NCBI RefSeq assembly: GCF_021729015.1 | Contig: NZ_JAJQQZ010000002.1 | Coordinates: forward strand, 62,001 to 126,000 | From: Halobacterium rubrum | Lineage (GTDB): Archaea; Halobacteriota; Halobacteria; Halobacteriales; Halobacteriaceae | DNA length: 64,000 bases | Reading direction: 5' to 3' | Shown here: positions 17,312 through 25,693 of the stretch, piece by piece | How the letters are laid out: every line of letters begins with the position of its first letter | How positions within the stretch are numbered: position 1 is the stretch's first letter | The notes under the pieces: generated by a model | Seen by the model: only the letters and a program-made list of their open reading frames with translations | Databases searched by the model: none | Told to the model about the DNA's origin: nothing | Position numbers and translations under genes: made by a program

Positions 17312-18970
17312 ATGACGAACGTCGCTGGTCTCGCCAGCAACCGCGGCCGGAACCTCCTGCACGTAGCGGACCGACAGCCCGGCGGCGCCGACCTCGCCGT
17401 GGTGGTGTCGAACCACGCCGACGCGCCCGTCCTCGACGCTGCCGAGGAGCGCGGGATTCCGACAGAAGTGGTCGAGCGCGGCGACGACGAGTCCCGCCGC
17501 GAGCACGAGCGCCGCGTGGTCGACGCCCTCGACGGCTACGACGCCGACCTCGTCTGCCTCGACGGCTACATGCGAATCCTCTCGGAGGCGTTCCTCGATT
17601 CGGTGCCGGCGACGCTGAACGTCCACCCGAGCCTGCTGCCGGCGTTCCCCGGCAGCGACGCCCACGAGCAGGTGCTCGACGCCGGCGTCTCGGTCACCGG
17701 CTGCACCGTCCACGTCGTGACGAACGCCGTCGCCGACGACGGCTCCGTCCGCAGCGAGGACGTGGACGCCGGCCCCATCGTGACCCAGGAGGCCGTCCCG
17801 GTGTTCGACGACGACGACCGCGACTCCCTGAAAGAGCGCGTGCTGTACGACGCCGAGTTCCAGGCGTACCCCCGGGCGATTCGGTGGTTCGCCGAGGGCG
17901 ACCTCGAGGTCGACGGCAGCGACGTGACGGTCACGGCCGACGACGCCGACGGCTTCGGCGAGCGCCGCGTCACCGGCACGACTCGCGCGGACGGCCTCCG
18001 GTACGGCGAGAACCCCCACCAGGACGCCGCCGTCTACCGCGACGACACCTGCGAGGAGGCCAGCGTCGTCCACGCCGACCAGCACAACGAGGGCGCGAAG
18101 GCCCTCTCGTACAACAACTACAACGACGCCGACGCCGCGCTGAACCTGATCAAGGAGTTCGAGGAGCCGGCGGCGGCCGTCATCAAGCACACGAACCCCG
18201 CGGGCTGCGCGACCGCCGACACGCTGGCCGACGCCTACAGCGACGCGCTGTCGACGGACGCCAAGAGCGCGTTCGGGGGCATCGTCGCGCTCAATCGCGA
18301 GTGCGACGCCGAGACGGCCGAGCGCGTCGCCGACTCGTTCAAGGAGGTCGTCGTCGCGCCCGACTACACCGACGACGCCCTCGACGTGCTCACCGAGAAG
18401 TCGAATCTGCGGGTGCTCTCGGTCGGGCGCGAGGCGCGAAGCGTCTCGGAACAAGCGAGCGGCGACGAGCCGCGAGCACTCGGCGAGGTGACCGAGACCG
18501 TCACCGAGAAGCCGCTCGTCGGCGGCCGGCTCGTCCAGGAGCGCGACACGTGGGCGCCGGAAGCCGACGACCTCGAGGTCGTCACCGAGCGCGAGCCCAC
18601 GGACGACGAGCTGGAGACGATGCTGTTCGCGTGGCGCACGCTCAAGCACGTGAAGTCCAACGGCATCCTGTTCGCCGACGGCACGGAGACCGTCGGCCTC
18701 GGCGTCGGGCAGGTCTCCCGCGTGGACGCCGTCGAACTCGCGGCGAAGAAGGCCGATCGGGACGCCGAAGGGAAAGACGCCGACGGCGCCGTGATGGCGT
18801 CTGACGCCTTCTTCCCGTTCCCGGACGGCATCGAGGCCGCCGCCGAGGCCGGCGTCGAGGCCGTGATTCAGCCCGGCGGTTCGAAGAACGACGACGAGGT
18901 CGTCGAGGCGGCCGACGAGCACGGAATGGCGATGGTGTTCACCGGCCACCGCAGTTTCCGGCACGACTGA
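17312..18970 (+). CDS. purNH: PurN-PurH fusion: GAR formyltransferase-like plus AICAR transformylase
   Basis: A 552-residue bifunctional enzyme. Residues 1-200 are a PurN-type formyltransferase (LNVHPSLLPAFPGSDAHEQVL, GCTVHVV, DVDAGPIV), which uses 10-formyl-THF on glycinamide ribonucleotide. Residues about 228-552 are the AICAR transformylase half of PurH (LRYGENPHQDAAVYR, KALSYNNYNDADAALNL, AAVIKHTNPAGCA, KSAFGGIVALN, GVGQVSRVDAVELA, VIQPGGSKND, MVFTGHRSFRH). The IMP cyclohydrolase half of bacterial PurH is absent, so IMP closure must be done by another enzyme (PurO type in archaea). The ATG at 17312 matches the PurN start. Confidence 0.94.
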   Translation: MTNVAGLASNRGRNLLHVADRQPGGADLAVVVSNHADAPVLDAAEERGIPTEVVERGDDESRREHERRVVDALDGYDADLVCLDGYMRILSEAFLDSVPATLNVHPSLLPAFPGSDAHEQVLDAGVSVTGCTVHVVTNAVADDGSVRSEDVDAGPIVTQEAVPVFDDDDRDSLKERVLYDAEFQAYPRAIRWFAEGDLEVDGSDVTVTADDADGFGERRVTGTTRADGLRYGENPHQDAAVYRDDTCEEASVVHADQHNEGAKALSYNNYNDADAALNLIKEFEEPAAAVIKHTNPAGCATADTLADAYSDALSTDAKSAFGGIVALNRECDAETAERVADSFKEVVVAPDYTDDALDVLTEKSNLRVLSVGREARSVSEQASGDEPRALGEVTETVTEKPLVGGRLVQERDTWAPEADDLEVVTEREPTDDELETMLFAWRTLKHVKSNGILFADGTETVGLGVGQVSRVDAVELAAKKADRDAEGKDADGAVMASDAFFPFPDGIEAAAEAGVEAVIQPGGSKNDDEVVEAADEHGMAMVFTGHRSFRHD

Positions 18971-19239
18971 GCGACAGCGAGGGAGAGAGCCGGTGGCTAT
19001 CCGGTGCCTAATTCTGTGAGAATGGGGTGCGGGTCGGGGGACCCGCGAGATACTGACAACGTCTCGTCGGTGGGGGCCGACGGAGAGGGGTGGAGCGCCA
19101 GCGGGGGTCGGCGGCGGGCCGGGGGAGCCCGCCACAGGGGGCCGGGGTGGGAGAGAGGGCTGGTGCGCTCCACCTCGTCGTAGTGGAGGGGATATCAAAG
19201 GCCCTCGGTAGGGACAAATCGGCGTTTGAACTACTGCGA
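18971..19239. ncRNA. candidate structured RNA in a tail-to-tail gap
   Basis: A 269-base gap where purNH (plus) and the lipoprotein gene (minus) both end, so no promoter is needed, yet it is full of hairpins. Stems: 19029-19034/19041-19046 (loop CGGGGG); 19065-19070/19077-19082 (loop TGGGGG, extendable by 3 bp across a bulge); 19113-19119/19127-19133 (loop CGGGGGA); and a perfect 10-bp outer stem 19089-19098/19165-19174 enclosing the third hairpin. All three small loops contain five G on the plus strand (five C on the minus). On the minus strand CTTTGATATC (19191-19200) sits 20-27 bases upstream of the outer stem and could be a TATA box. Strand and function are unknown. Confidence 0.35.
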
Positions 19240-20085
19240 CTACTCCGAGGACGCCGTCGTCGTCGTCGTGGACTCTTCGTAGAGGACGAGTTCGGTGACG
19301 CCTCGAGCCCCCCACTCCAGGGTGACGCCGAAGCCGTCGTCGCCTCCGGGGTCGCTTGGCGCCGTGAGGTCGAGTTCGAGCGTACTCTCTTCTCCCGCGG
19401 GCACGTCGAGGGTCTCGCGGCCCGTGTTCCCGCCGCCTCGATACTGGACGACGAACTCCATCGCGTCGCCGTTGTTCGAGACGGTGAGTTCGGCAGTGAA
19501 CTCGGCGCCCGGCTCGACGGCGTCGGGCAGCGAGACGTCGGCGACGGCGTAGTCGACCGTCTGGGTGATGCTCTCGATGCCGCGCGCGTCGATCTCCCAG
19601 GACGCGGTCTCGCCGTCGCCAGTGTCGACCTCGACGCTGGCCGTGTACGGCGTCACGTCTGTCGGGACGGGGTAGGCGGCGACGAACTGGCTGGGGCCGC
19701 CGCCGAGCGGGAAGACCGGGTCGCCGAACTCCTCGTCGTTGACGACGAGCGTGACGTTGTCGGCGGCGAAGGCCTCGCGGTCGTCGATTCCGTCGGGCTT
19801 GAGCGCGACGTGGACGTACCGGGTGGTCTTCCCGGAGTGGACGGTGCGGTCGGCGCCGTCCCGGGAGACGACGAACGCGGAGGCGTCGAAGTCGGCGACC
19901 GTCAGCGCGCGGTCGTCGCCGAGGCCGACCTCGTCGCCGACCGCGAACGGGCCGTCGCCGGGGCTGTGTTCCGGTGTCTGGGTCTGTGTCGGGTCGTCGT
20001 CGCCGCCGCTGCCGGTGCCGAGGCAGCCGGCGAGCGCGAGCGGGAGGGACGCTGCCGTTCCGGCGAGAAAGTCGCGTCGGTTCAT
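19240..20085 (-). CDS. Tat-exported lipoprotein
   Basis: A 281-residue secreted lipoprotein. It begins MNRRDFLAGTAASLPLALAGC: twin-arginine motif, hydrophobic core, and lipobox LAGC at about residue 20, so it should be exported folded and lipid-anchored outside the cell. An acidic/threonine-rich linker (GDDDPTQTQTPEHSP) follows. The remainder is beta-rich, and residues 170-260 look like an Ig-like/CARDB-type module (PGAEFTAELTVSNNGDAMEFV, VPAGEESTLELDL). No enzymatic motif is seen. The ATG at 20085 is fixed by the signal peptide. It ends at the structured gap beside purNH. Confidence 0.85.
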   Translation of the reverse strand: MNRRDFLAGTAASLPLALAGCLGTGSGGDDDPTQTQTPEHSPGDGPFAVGDEVGLGDDRALTVADFDASAFVVSRDGADRTVHSGKTTRYVHVALKPDGIDDREAFAADNVTLVVNDEEFGDPVFPLGGGPSQFVAAYPVPTDVTPYTASVEVDTGDGETASWEIDARGIESITQTVDYAVADVSLPDAVEPGAEFTAELTVSNNGDAMEFVVQYRGGGNTGRETLDVPAGEESTLELDLTAPSDPGGDDGFGVTLEWGARGVTELVLYEESTTTTTASSE

Positions 20086-20230
20086 GCGGAACGTCGTAGA
20101 CGGCTCGGGGAAAAGTCGGTTCGGATGGGTCAAACAGCCGTTTCACGATTCCCGCTGGCACGCGTCGCGGTACCACGTCGCTGGTGCCGGCTCCGACAGC
20201 CTGATACTGGCAGCGTGGCTCGGCTCGTGT

Positions 20231-22687
20231 ATGCGCTACGACGAGGCGGCGAACTTCCTGCTCGACCTCCGGCGGTACCGGCCGAAGCCGGGGACCGAGT
20301 CGACGGCGGACCTGCTCGCCCACCTCGGCGACCCCCACGAGGGGGCGGGCGGGCCGCAGTACGTGCAGGTCGCGGGGTCGAACGGGAAGGGGTCGACCGC
20401 GCGGCTGCTGGAGGCGACGCTCCGGGAGGCCGGGCTGGACGTCGGCCTGTACACGTCGCCGCACTTCGACGACGTGCGCGAGCGCGTGACCGTGAACGGC
20501 CGACAGCTGTCGAAGGCGGCGCTGTCGGAGTTCGTCGAGGCCGTCCAGCCGCGGGTGAACGAGCGCGCGGCGGACGGGGAGGCGCCGACGTACTTCGAGG
20601 TGGTGACGGCGATGGCGCTGTGGCAGTTCGGCCGCGAGGACGTCGACGTCGCCGTCCTCGAGGTCGGCATCGGCGGCCGGCTGGACGCGACCAGCGTGGT
20701 CGACCCGGTGGCAAGCGCGGTCACGTCGGTGACGCTGGAGCACACGGGCGTGCTCGGTGACACGATTCCCGAAATCGCGCGGGACAAGGCGCACGTCGCG
20801 CCCGACGGCGGCAATCTGCTCGTGACGGCGACCACGGGAGAGGCTCTCGACGCCGTCCGCGAACAGGCCGGCGACGTGCTCACAGTCGGTGAGCGCGACG
20901 AGGCGGACCTGACGGCGACCTACGGCGGCCGCACGAACCACACGGAGGCCGCCGTCTCGCTGGCGGGCGACGACTGGTCGGTCGACGCCGAGATTCCCCT
21001 GCTCGGCGAGTACCAGGCGCAGAACGCGGGCGTGGCGGCGGCGCTCGCGCGACAGGTCGCCGACGTGGACGCGGAGACGCTCTCGCGGGGGCTGCGGAAG
21101 GCCCACTGGCCGGGACGCTTCGAGGTGATGGGCGCCGACCCGGTGGTAGTGCTGGACGGCGCGCACAACGTCGGCGCCTGCGAGGCGCTGGCGGAGACGG
21201 TCGGCGAGTTCGACTACGACCGGCTGCTGACGGTGTTCGGCGCGATGCACGACAAGGACCACCGGGGGATGGCGGACGCGCTCCCGGCCGCCGACCGGGC
21301 GTGGGTGAGCGAGCCGGACACCGACCGCGCGGAGGACGCCGACGTGCTCGCGACCGTCTTCGAGGAGGCGGGCGCAGGCGAGGTGACGGTCAAGCGCGCC
21401 GTCGAGTCGGCGGTCGCTGCTGCCGTCGAGGAAGCCAGCGAGGACGACCTCGTGCTCGTCGCCGGGTCGCTGTTCGCCGTCGCGGAGGCCCGAGCGCGGT
21501 GGACCCGGTCGTTCGTCGAGACCGACATCGACGACCTCGACGACGCCCGGGACGCGCTGGAGCGCGCGCACGTGACGCCCCCGGGTGTCTGGCGGATGCG
21601 CGGGAAGGGCGTCCACCGCGTCGTGAAGACCCGTGTGCAGAAGCGGCAGGCCCAGTACCTCAAAGAGGAGCTGTTGAGCCTCGGCGGCGAGTGCTCGCTG
21701 TCGGGGCTGAACGCCCAGCCGCGAGGGACGCTGGACGCCGTCTTGATGGGGACGATGGCGCAGTTCAAGCGCCTCTGCGAGAAGCTGGACGGACAACCCT
21801 ACGGCCTCAGCGCGTTCGGCGACGACCTCCGCGAGGCGCTGGACATCCAGACCGAGCCGGCCACGCACGGCTACCCGTGGGAGGGCGACCGCACCGCCGT
21901 GATGGGTATCCTGAACGTCACGCCGGACAGCTTCCACGACGGCGGCGAGTACGACGCCGTCGAGGACGCCGTCGCGCGAGCCGAAGCCATGGTGGAGGTC
22001 GGCGTCGACGTCGTCGACATCGGCGGCGAGTCCACGCGGCCGGGCGCCGACCCCGTCTCCGTCGAGGAAGAACTGGACCGCGTGCTCCCCGTCGTCGAGC
22101 GCATCAGCGACCTCGACGCGATGGTGTCCATCGACACCCGGAAGGCCGAGGTCGCCCGGCAAGCGCTGGAAGCCGGCGCCGACATCCTCAACGACGTGAC
22201 GGGACTGGAGGACCCCGAGATGCGGTTCGTCGCCGCCGAGTACGACGCCCCCATCGTCGTGATGCACTCCATCGACACGCCCGTCGACCCCGACAACGAC
22301 CCCCACTACGACGACGTGGTCGACGACGTGCTCGCCGAGCTCACCGAGCGCGTGCTGCTCGCGGAGAAAGCCGGCGTGCCTCGCGAGCACGTCATCGTCG
22401 ACCCCGGACTTGGCTTCGGGAAGGACGCCGCCGAGAGCTTCGAGTTACTGGACCGCGTCGACGAGTTCCACGCGCTCGGCTGCCCGGTGCTCGTCGGCCA
22501 CAGCCACAAGTCGATGTTCGGCGAGGTCGACTGCTACCCCGACGAGGGCGGCTACGCCACGACGGCTGCCACGGCGCTCGCGGCCGACCGCGGCGCCGAC
22601 ATCGTGCGCGTCCACGACGTCGAAGAGAACGTCGCCGCCGTCCGCGTCGCCGACGCGACCGACACCGGAACAGACGACGGCGAGTGA
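20231..22687 (+). CDS. folCP: fused dihydrofolate synthase and dihydropteroate synthase (FolC-FolP)
   Basis: An 818-residue bifunctional folate enzyme. Residues 1-423 are a Mur-ligase-type FolC (P-loop AGSNGKGST at 48-56, LEVGIGGRLDATSVV, LDGAHNVGACEAL, FGAMHDKDHRGM). Residues 424-550 resemble the N-terminal extension carried by some DHPS enzymes (AQYLKEELLSLGGECSLSG and VLMGTMAQFKRLCEKLDGQP). From 551 on comes the DHPS barrel: MGILNVTPDSFHDGG, DIGGESTRPGA, ADILNDVTG, DPGLGFGK and GHSHKSMFG. The order of domains is the reverse of the reaction order. The ATG at 20231 is the FolC start; long upstream frame is not coding. It is divergent to the lipoprotein gene by 145 bases. Confidence 0.95.
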   Translation: MRYDEAANFLLDLRRYRPKPGTESTADLLAHLGDPHEGAGGPQYVQVAGSNGKGSTARLLEATLREAGLDVGLYTSPHFDDVRERVTVNGRQLSKAALSEFVEAVQPRVNERAADGEAPTYFEVVTAMALWQFGREDVDVAVLEVGIGGRLDATSVVDPVASAVTSVTLEHTGVLGDTIPEIARDKAHVAPDGGNLLVTATTGEALDAVREQAGDVLTVGERDEADLTATYGGRTNHTEAAVSLAGDDWSVDAEIPLLGEYQAQNAGVAAALARQVADVDAETLSRGLRKAHWPGRFEVMGADPVVVLDGAHNVGACEALAETVGEFDYDRLLTVFGAMHDKDHRGMADALPAADRAWVSEPDTDRAEDADVLATVFEEAGAGEVTVKRAVESAVAAAVEEASEDDLVLVAGSLFAVAEARARWTRSFVETDIDDLDDARDALERAHVTPPGVWRMRGKGVHRVVKTRVQKRQAQYLKEELLSLGGECSLSGLNAQPRGTLDAVLMGTMAQFKRLCEKLDGQPYGLSAFGDDLREALDIQTEPATHGYPWEGDRTAVMGILNVTPDSFHDGGEYDAVEDAVARAEAMVEVGVDVVDIGGESTRPGADPVSVEEELDRVLPVVERISDLDAMVSIDTRKAEVARQALEAGADILNDVTGLEDPEMRFVAAEYDAPIVVMHSIDTPVDPDNDPHYDDVVDDVLAELTERVLLAEKAGVPREHVIVDPGLGFGKDAAESFELLDRVDEFHALGCPVLVGHSHKSMFGEVDCYPDEGGYATTAATALAADRGADIVRVHDVEENVAAVRVADATDTGTDDGE

Positions 22688-22720
22688 GAGGACTGGCGCA
22701 GCAGCGACTGTGAGAGCGCG

Positions 22721-23788
22721 TCAGAACAGGCCGGCCGACGCCTGGGCGTCCTCGTAGGCGTCGAGGTAGGCGTCGAGGAACTGGTCGTGGTCGTAGTCGG
22801 CGAACGACTCGTCGACGGCCTTCCGCTCGAGGTCGCCCGCCCGCACGAGACACTCCGTGATCTCCTCGTCGCTGGTCGCGCGGAACCCCCGCTCGTAGGT
22901 CTCCACGAGCTCGTGGGCGGAGGACTGGGCGTGGTACTCGACGATGCCGACGCAGCCACACGCCAGCGCCCGCAGCAGGTCGAGCGCGAACGGCGTGCGT
23001 TCGGCGGTGTGGACGTAGACGTGGGCGTTCTTGAAGATCTCGACGCGCTCCTCGACCGAGCAGTCGCCGACGAAGTCGATGCGGTCGGCGATGCGGAGGT
23101 CGCGGGCCTGCCGCTCGTAGCTCGCGCGCTCGGGGCCGTCGCCGACGATGGTGCAGTTCCAGTCGTACTCGCGGAACTCCGCGAGCGCGAGGAACAGCGA
23201 CTCGACGTTGGCGTCCTCGTCGAGGCGGCGGCTGCAGACGATGTCGCCGCCGTCGCCGGGGACGGCCCGCCGGATGCCCTCCATGTCGATGCCGGTCGGG
23301 ACGACGCGGACGTCCTCGCCGTTCCCGCCGTGCTCCCGCACGGTGGTCTTCACCGTCCGGGACGGCGTGACGACGACGCCGGGTTTCCGGGCGGCGTACT
23401 GGTACGCCCGTCCGGTGAGGCCGTCGGTCGTGGTGCGGGTGTCGTACCAGTCGAGGACGACCGGCGCGCCCGCGAGCAGAGCGCCCCAGCGGGCGCCGTA
23501 GACGTGGCCGGGCGTCCGGCTCGTCGCGTGCACCACGTCCGGGTCGAGACCGGACAGCGTAGTGGCGACTTTCGGCGCGAACCAGCGCTGGCCGCGGTCT
23601 GCCGTCACCGCGTGGTAGGTGACCCCTTCGTGGTCGAAGGCGTCGGGCTGGCCGTCCCACCACTGCGCACAGCAGACGTGGACGTCGTGGCCGCGCTCCG
23701 TCAGGAGGTCCGCGAGCAACGCGAGCCGGTCCAGATCGTCGCCGCGCGCGTGCTGGGCGGTCGTCTCGGAGACGAACGCCACGCGCAT
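22721..23788 (-). CDS. family 4-like glycosyltransferase
   Basis: A 355-residue GT-B-fold glycosyltransferase. The first half has MRVAFVSETTAQHARGDDLDR and a DVVHATSRTPGH region. The second half has VVPTGIDMEGI and IVGDGPERASYERQARDL, the standard nucleotide-sugar binding signature. The usual E-x7-E is replaced by a variant in AERTPFALDLLRALACGCVGIVEY, where E is retained before the LDLLRALACG helix. The donor and acceptor are unknown. It is divergent from the deacetylase/formyltransferase pair across 110 bases and probably belongs to the same glycan function. A TATA-like element sits 23-32 bases upstream. Confidence 0.87.
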   Translation of the reverse strand: MRVAFVSETTAQHARGDDLDRLALLADLLTERGHDVHVCCAQWWDGQPDAFDHEGVTYHAVTADRGQRWFAPKVATTLSGLDPDVVHATSRTPGHVYGARWGALLAGAPVVLDWYDTRTTTDGLTGRAYQYAARKPGVVVTPSRTVKTTVREHGGNGEDVRVVPTGIDMEGIRRAVPGDGGDIVCSRRLDEDANVESLFLALAEFREYDWNCTIVGDGPERASYERQARDLRIADRIDFVGDCSVEERVEIFKNAHVYVHTAERTPFALDLLRALACGCVGIVEYHAQSSAHELVETYERGFRATSDEEITECLVRAGDLERKAVDESFADYDHDQFLDAYLDAYEDAQASAGLF

Positions 23789-23810
23789 ACTCCCGGAGAC
23801 GAAACACTCC

Positions 23811-23820
23811 GATAAAAACC
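23811..23820 (-). promoter_or_regulatory. TATA-like element of the glycosyltransferase gene
   Basis: On the minus strand this reads GGTTTTTATC, 23-32 bases upstream of the ATG at 23788, the spacing expected of a leaderless haloarchaeal transcript. The divergent deacetylase gene lies on the other side, so the 110-base gap should carry both promoters. Confidence 0.45.
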
Positions 23821-23898
23821 GTTCCGTTCCGGGCCGCCGCTTCGGGACCGCGAGTAGCCGCCGACTACTTTTCCCGGTGGTCGGGGACGGTTCTGGGG

Positions 23899-24849
23899 AT
23901 GGCGGTCACCATCAGCATCGAAGTGGAACTGGGCTGGGGCGTCCACGACCTCGAGGGGAGCGAGCACCTGAGCGAGAACGGCGAAGCCGAGCGGAACGCG
24001 CTCGGGCGGCTGCTGGACCACTGCGACCGCGTCGACGTGCCGGTGTCGTTCGACGTCGTCGGCCACCTCCTGGAGGACGAGTGCGACGGCACCCACGACG
24101 GCCCGCACGGGAACGGCTGGTTCGAGGCGGACCCGGGGACGGACGCCGAGGCGAATCCCCTGTTCTATGCGCCGGCGGTCGGGCACGAGATACTCGGCCG
24201 ACAGACGGACCACGAGCTCTGCACGCACACGTACTCGCACGTCATCTGCGGGGACGCCTCCCCGGAGACGGTCGCCTGGGAGCTCAGGCGGGCTCAGTCC
24301 CAGCTCGAGACACTGACAGGGTCGGCTGCCCACTCGGTCGTCCCGCCCCGGCACAGCCCGCCGGAGCGGGCGACGCTTCGGGGCGCCGGCATCGAGACCG
24401 TTCGCGTGAGCCGAGACACGAGCGACCGGGGGCGGTTGGCTCGCGCCGGCGAACTCGTGGTCGGCCCGCATCCGACCTTCGAGCCGCGGCTCGTGGACGG
24501 TGTGGTGGAGACGTACTGCACGTCGTACCCGTCCCTGACGGCGTCGACGCTGCCGTCCGGCCAGCGGCCGCCGCCGCCGCCGTTCCGCGCACTCCCCGTG
24601 GGGCTGCGCCAGCGGCTGCACCGCCGTTACCTCTCCCGGGCGGTCGACGCCGCGGTCGAGTCCGACGGCGACTGCCACCTCTGGTGTCACCTCTACGACC
24701 TCGCGAACGACGCGCAGTGGCCGCCGGTCCGCGAGTTCCTGACCGAACTCGGCGCGCGAAGGGACCGCGGCGAGGTCGACGTGGTGACGATGGCGTCGCT
24801 GAACGAGCGCGTGCGGTCGACTCGCGAAGTGGCGGCCACGGATGACTGA
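23899..24849 (+). CDS. polysaccharide deacetylase family protein
   Basis: A 316-residue NodB-homology protein, which removes acetyl groups from amino sugars or a related amide. The N-terminal strand MAVTISIEVELGWGVHD carries the acidic metal/catalytic position. The zinc H-x3-H motif is CTHTYSHVICGD, and SVVPPRHSPPERATLRGAGI matches the later PPR...H/F region of the family. There is no signal peptide, so it acts in the cytoplasm, presumably on lipid- or nucleotide-linked sugars. It overlaps the formyltransferase gene by 8 bases (ATGACTGA), implying coupling. Proteins of this type in archaeal glycan loci are varied in specificity. Confidence 0.85.
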   Translation: MAVTISIEVELGWGVHDLEGSEHLSENGEAERNALGRLLDHCDRVDVPVSFDVVGHLLEDECDGTHDGPHGNGWFEADPGTDAEANPLFYAPAVGHEILGRQTDHELCTHTYSHVICGDASPETVAWELRRAQSQLETLTGSAAHSVVPPRHSPPERATLRGAGIETVRVSRDTSDRGRLARAGELVVGPHPTFEPRLVDGVVETYCTSYPSLTASTLPSGQRPPPPPFRALPVGLRQRLHRRYLSRAVDAAVESDGDCHLWCHLYDLANDAQWPPVREFLTELGARRDRGEVDVVTMASLNERVRSTREVAATDD

Positions 24850-25669
24850 CGGCGCGTCGACCCGGGTGGCGCTGCTGACACACGGGGAGACGCTGCCGCA
24901 GTGGGCGGCCGCAGCCGTCGAGCAACTGACTGCGGTGGACGGCGTCGAGATTCCGCTCGTGGTCGCGGACGCGTCCGGCAGCGAGCGGTCGGCGGTCGAG
25001 GTGCTGCAGCGACTGGTGGAGTTGCGCGAGTGGGGCGTCCTCGCGGGCGTCCAGGAGGTATTCGGGCCCGACCTGCCCGCGCTGGAGCCGCTCCGGATCC
25101 GGGATCTCGACGGGCTGGCGGCGCCGGACTGGCTGGCCTGCGAGCCCGAGTCCGTCGACGGCTGGAAGCACCGGCTGCCGGAGCGCGTGGTCGACCGGCT
25201 GCGGGCGGTCGACGTGGCCGTCCGGTTCGGGTTCGGGTTCCTCGTCGGGGACGCCCTGACGGCGCCGGACCGGGGCGTGCTGAGCTTCCACCACGGCGAC
25301 ATCCGGGAGTACCGGGGGCAGCCGATGGGGTTCTGGGAGTACGTCCACGGCGAGGAGACCGCGGGCGTGACCCTCCAGCGCATCAACGAGACGCTGGACG
25401 GCGGGGAGCTCGTCGTCACCCGCGAGGTCGCCATCGGGGACGCGCCGACGTGGGGGGCGGTCCGGCAGCGCCTGTTCGACGCCTCGGAGGGGATGCTCGC
25501 CGAGGCCGTCCGCCGGCTCCGGTCGCCGGGCTTCGAGCCCGAGTCGCCGTCAGCGGCCGACCTCGGCGACCACTACACGCTCCCGGAGGGACAGCCGGTC
25601 GCGACCTACGTCCGGAAGACGGCGGCCGGCCTCCTGCTGGACGGCGGCTTCCGGGACCCGAACCGATAA
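24842..25669 (+). CDS. formyltransferase-fold protein, probably acting on a glycan precursor
   Basis: A 275-residue protein with the formyltransferase core. The central signature is GVLSFHHGDIREYRG (residues 145-159), then HGEETAGVTL and ETLDGGELVV with D186. This matches the N-x-H...YRG...G-T-x-G-V...D-x-G pattern of 10-formyl-THF enzymes. H150 and D186 are conserved, but the catalytic Asn position is Ser148. The N-terminal cofactor region is divergent. Coupling to a deacetylase suggests N-formylation of a freed amino sugar; that is inference. It overlaps the deacetylase by 8 bases and ends 24 bases before the S9 peptidase gene. Confidence 0.8.
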   Translation: MTDGASTRVALLTHGETLPQWAAAAVEQLTAVDGVEIPLVVADASGSERSAVEVLQRLVELREWGVLAGVQEVFGPDLPALEPLRIRDLDGLAAPDWLACEPESVDGWKHRLPERVVDRLRAVDVAVRFGFGFLVGDALTAPDRGVLSFHHGDIREYRGQPMGFWEYVHGEETAGVTLQRINETLDGGELVVTREVAIGDAPTWGAVRQRLFDASEGMLAEAVRRLRSPGFEPESPSAADLGDHYTLPEGQPVATYVRKTAAGLLLDGGFRDPNR

Positions 25670-25693
25670 CCGGGCCAGCGACCACGTGACTGT

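Noticed and set aside
19008-19217. A 69-codon minus frame in the structured gap
   Set aside because: Rich in Pro, Arg, Thr and Ser and very poor in acidic residues; it runs straight through the hairpins. A structured RNA explains the sequence better.
16157-22390. A 2077-codon open frame on the minus strand across purB, purNH and folCP
   Set aside because: It runs across genes with clear homology in other frames; high G+C lowers the stop frequency and creates long shadow frames. It has no conserved motifs, and its residues are Arg/Gly/Val-rich, unlike this acidic proteome.
19739-22687. Upstream extension of FolCP to 982 residues
   Set aside because: The added 164 residues overlap the opposite-strand Tat lipoprotein and look random. 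The FolC start MRYDEAANFL at 20231 fits homologues.
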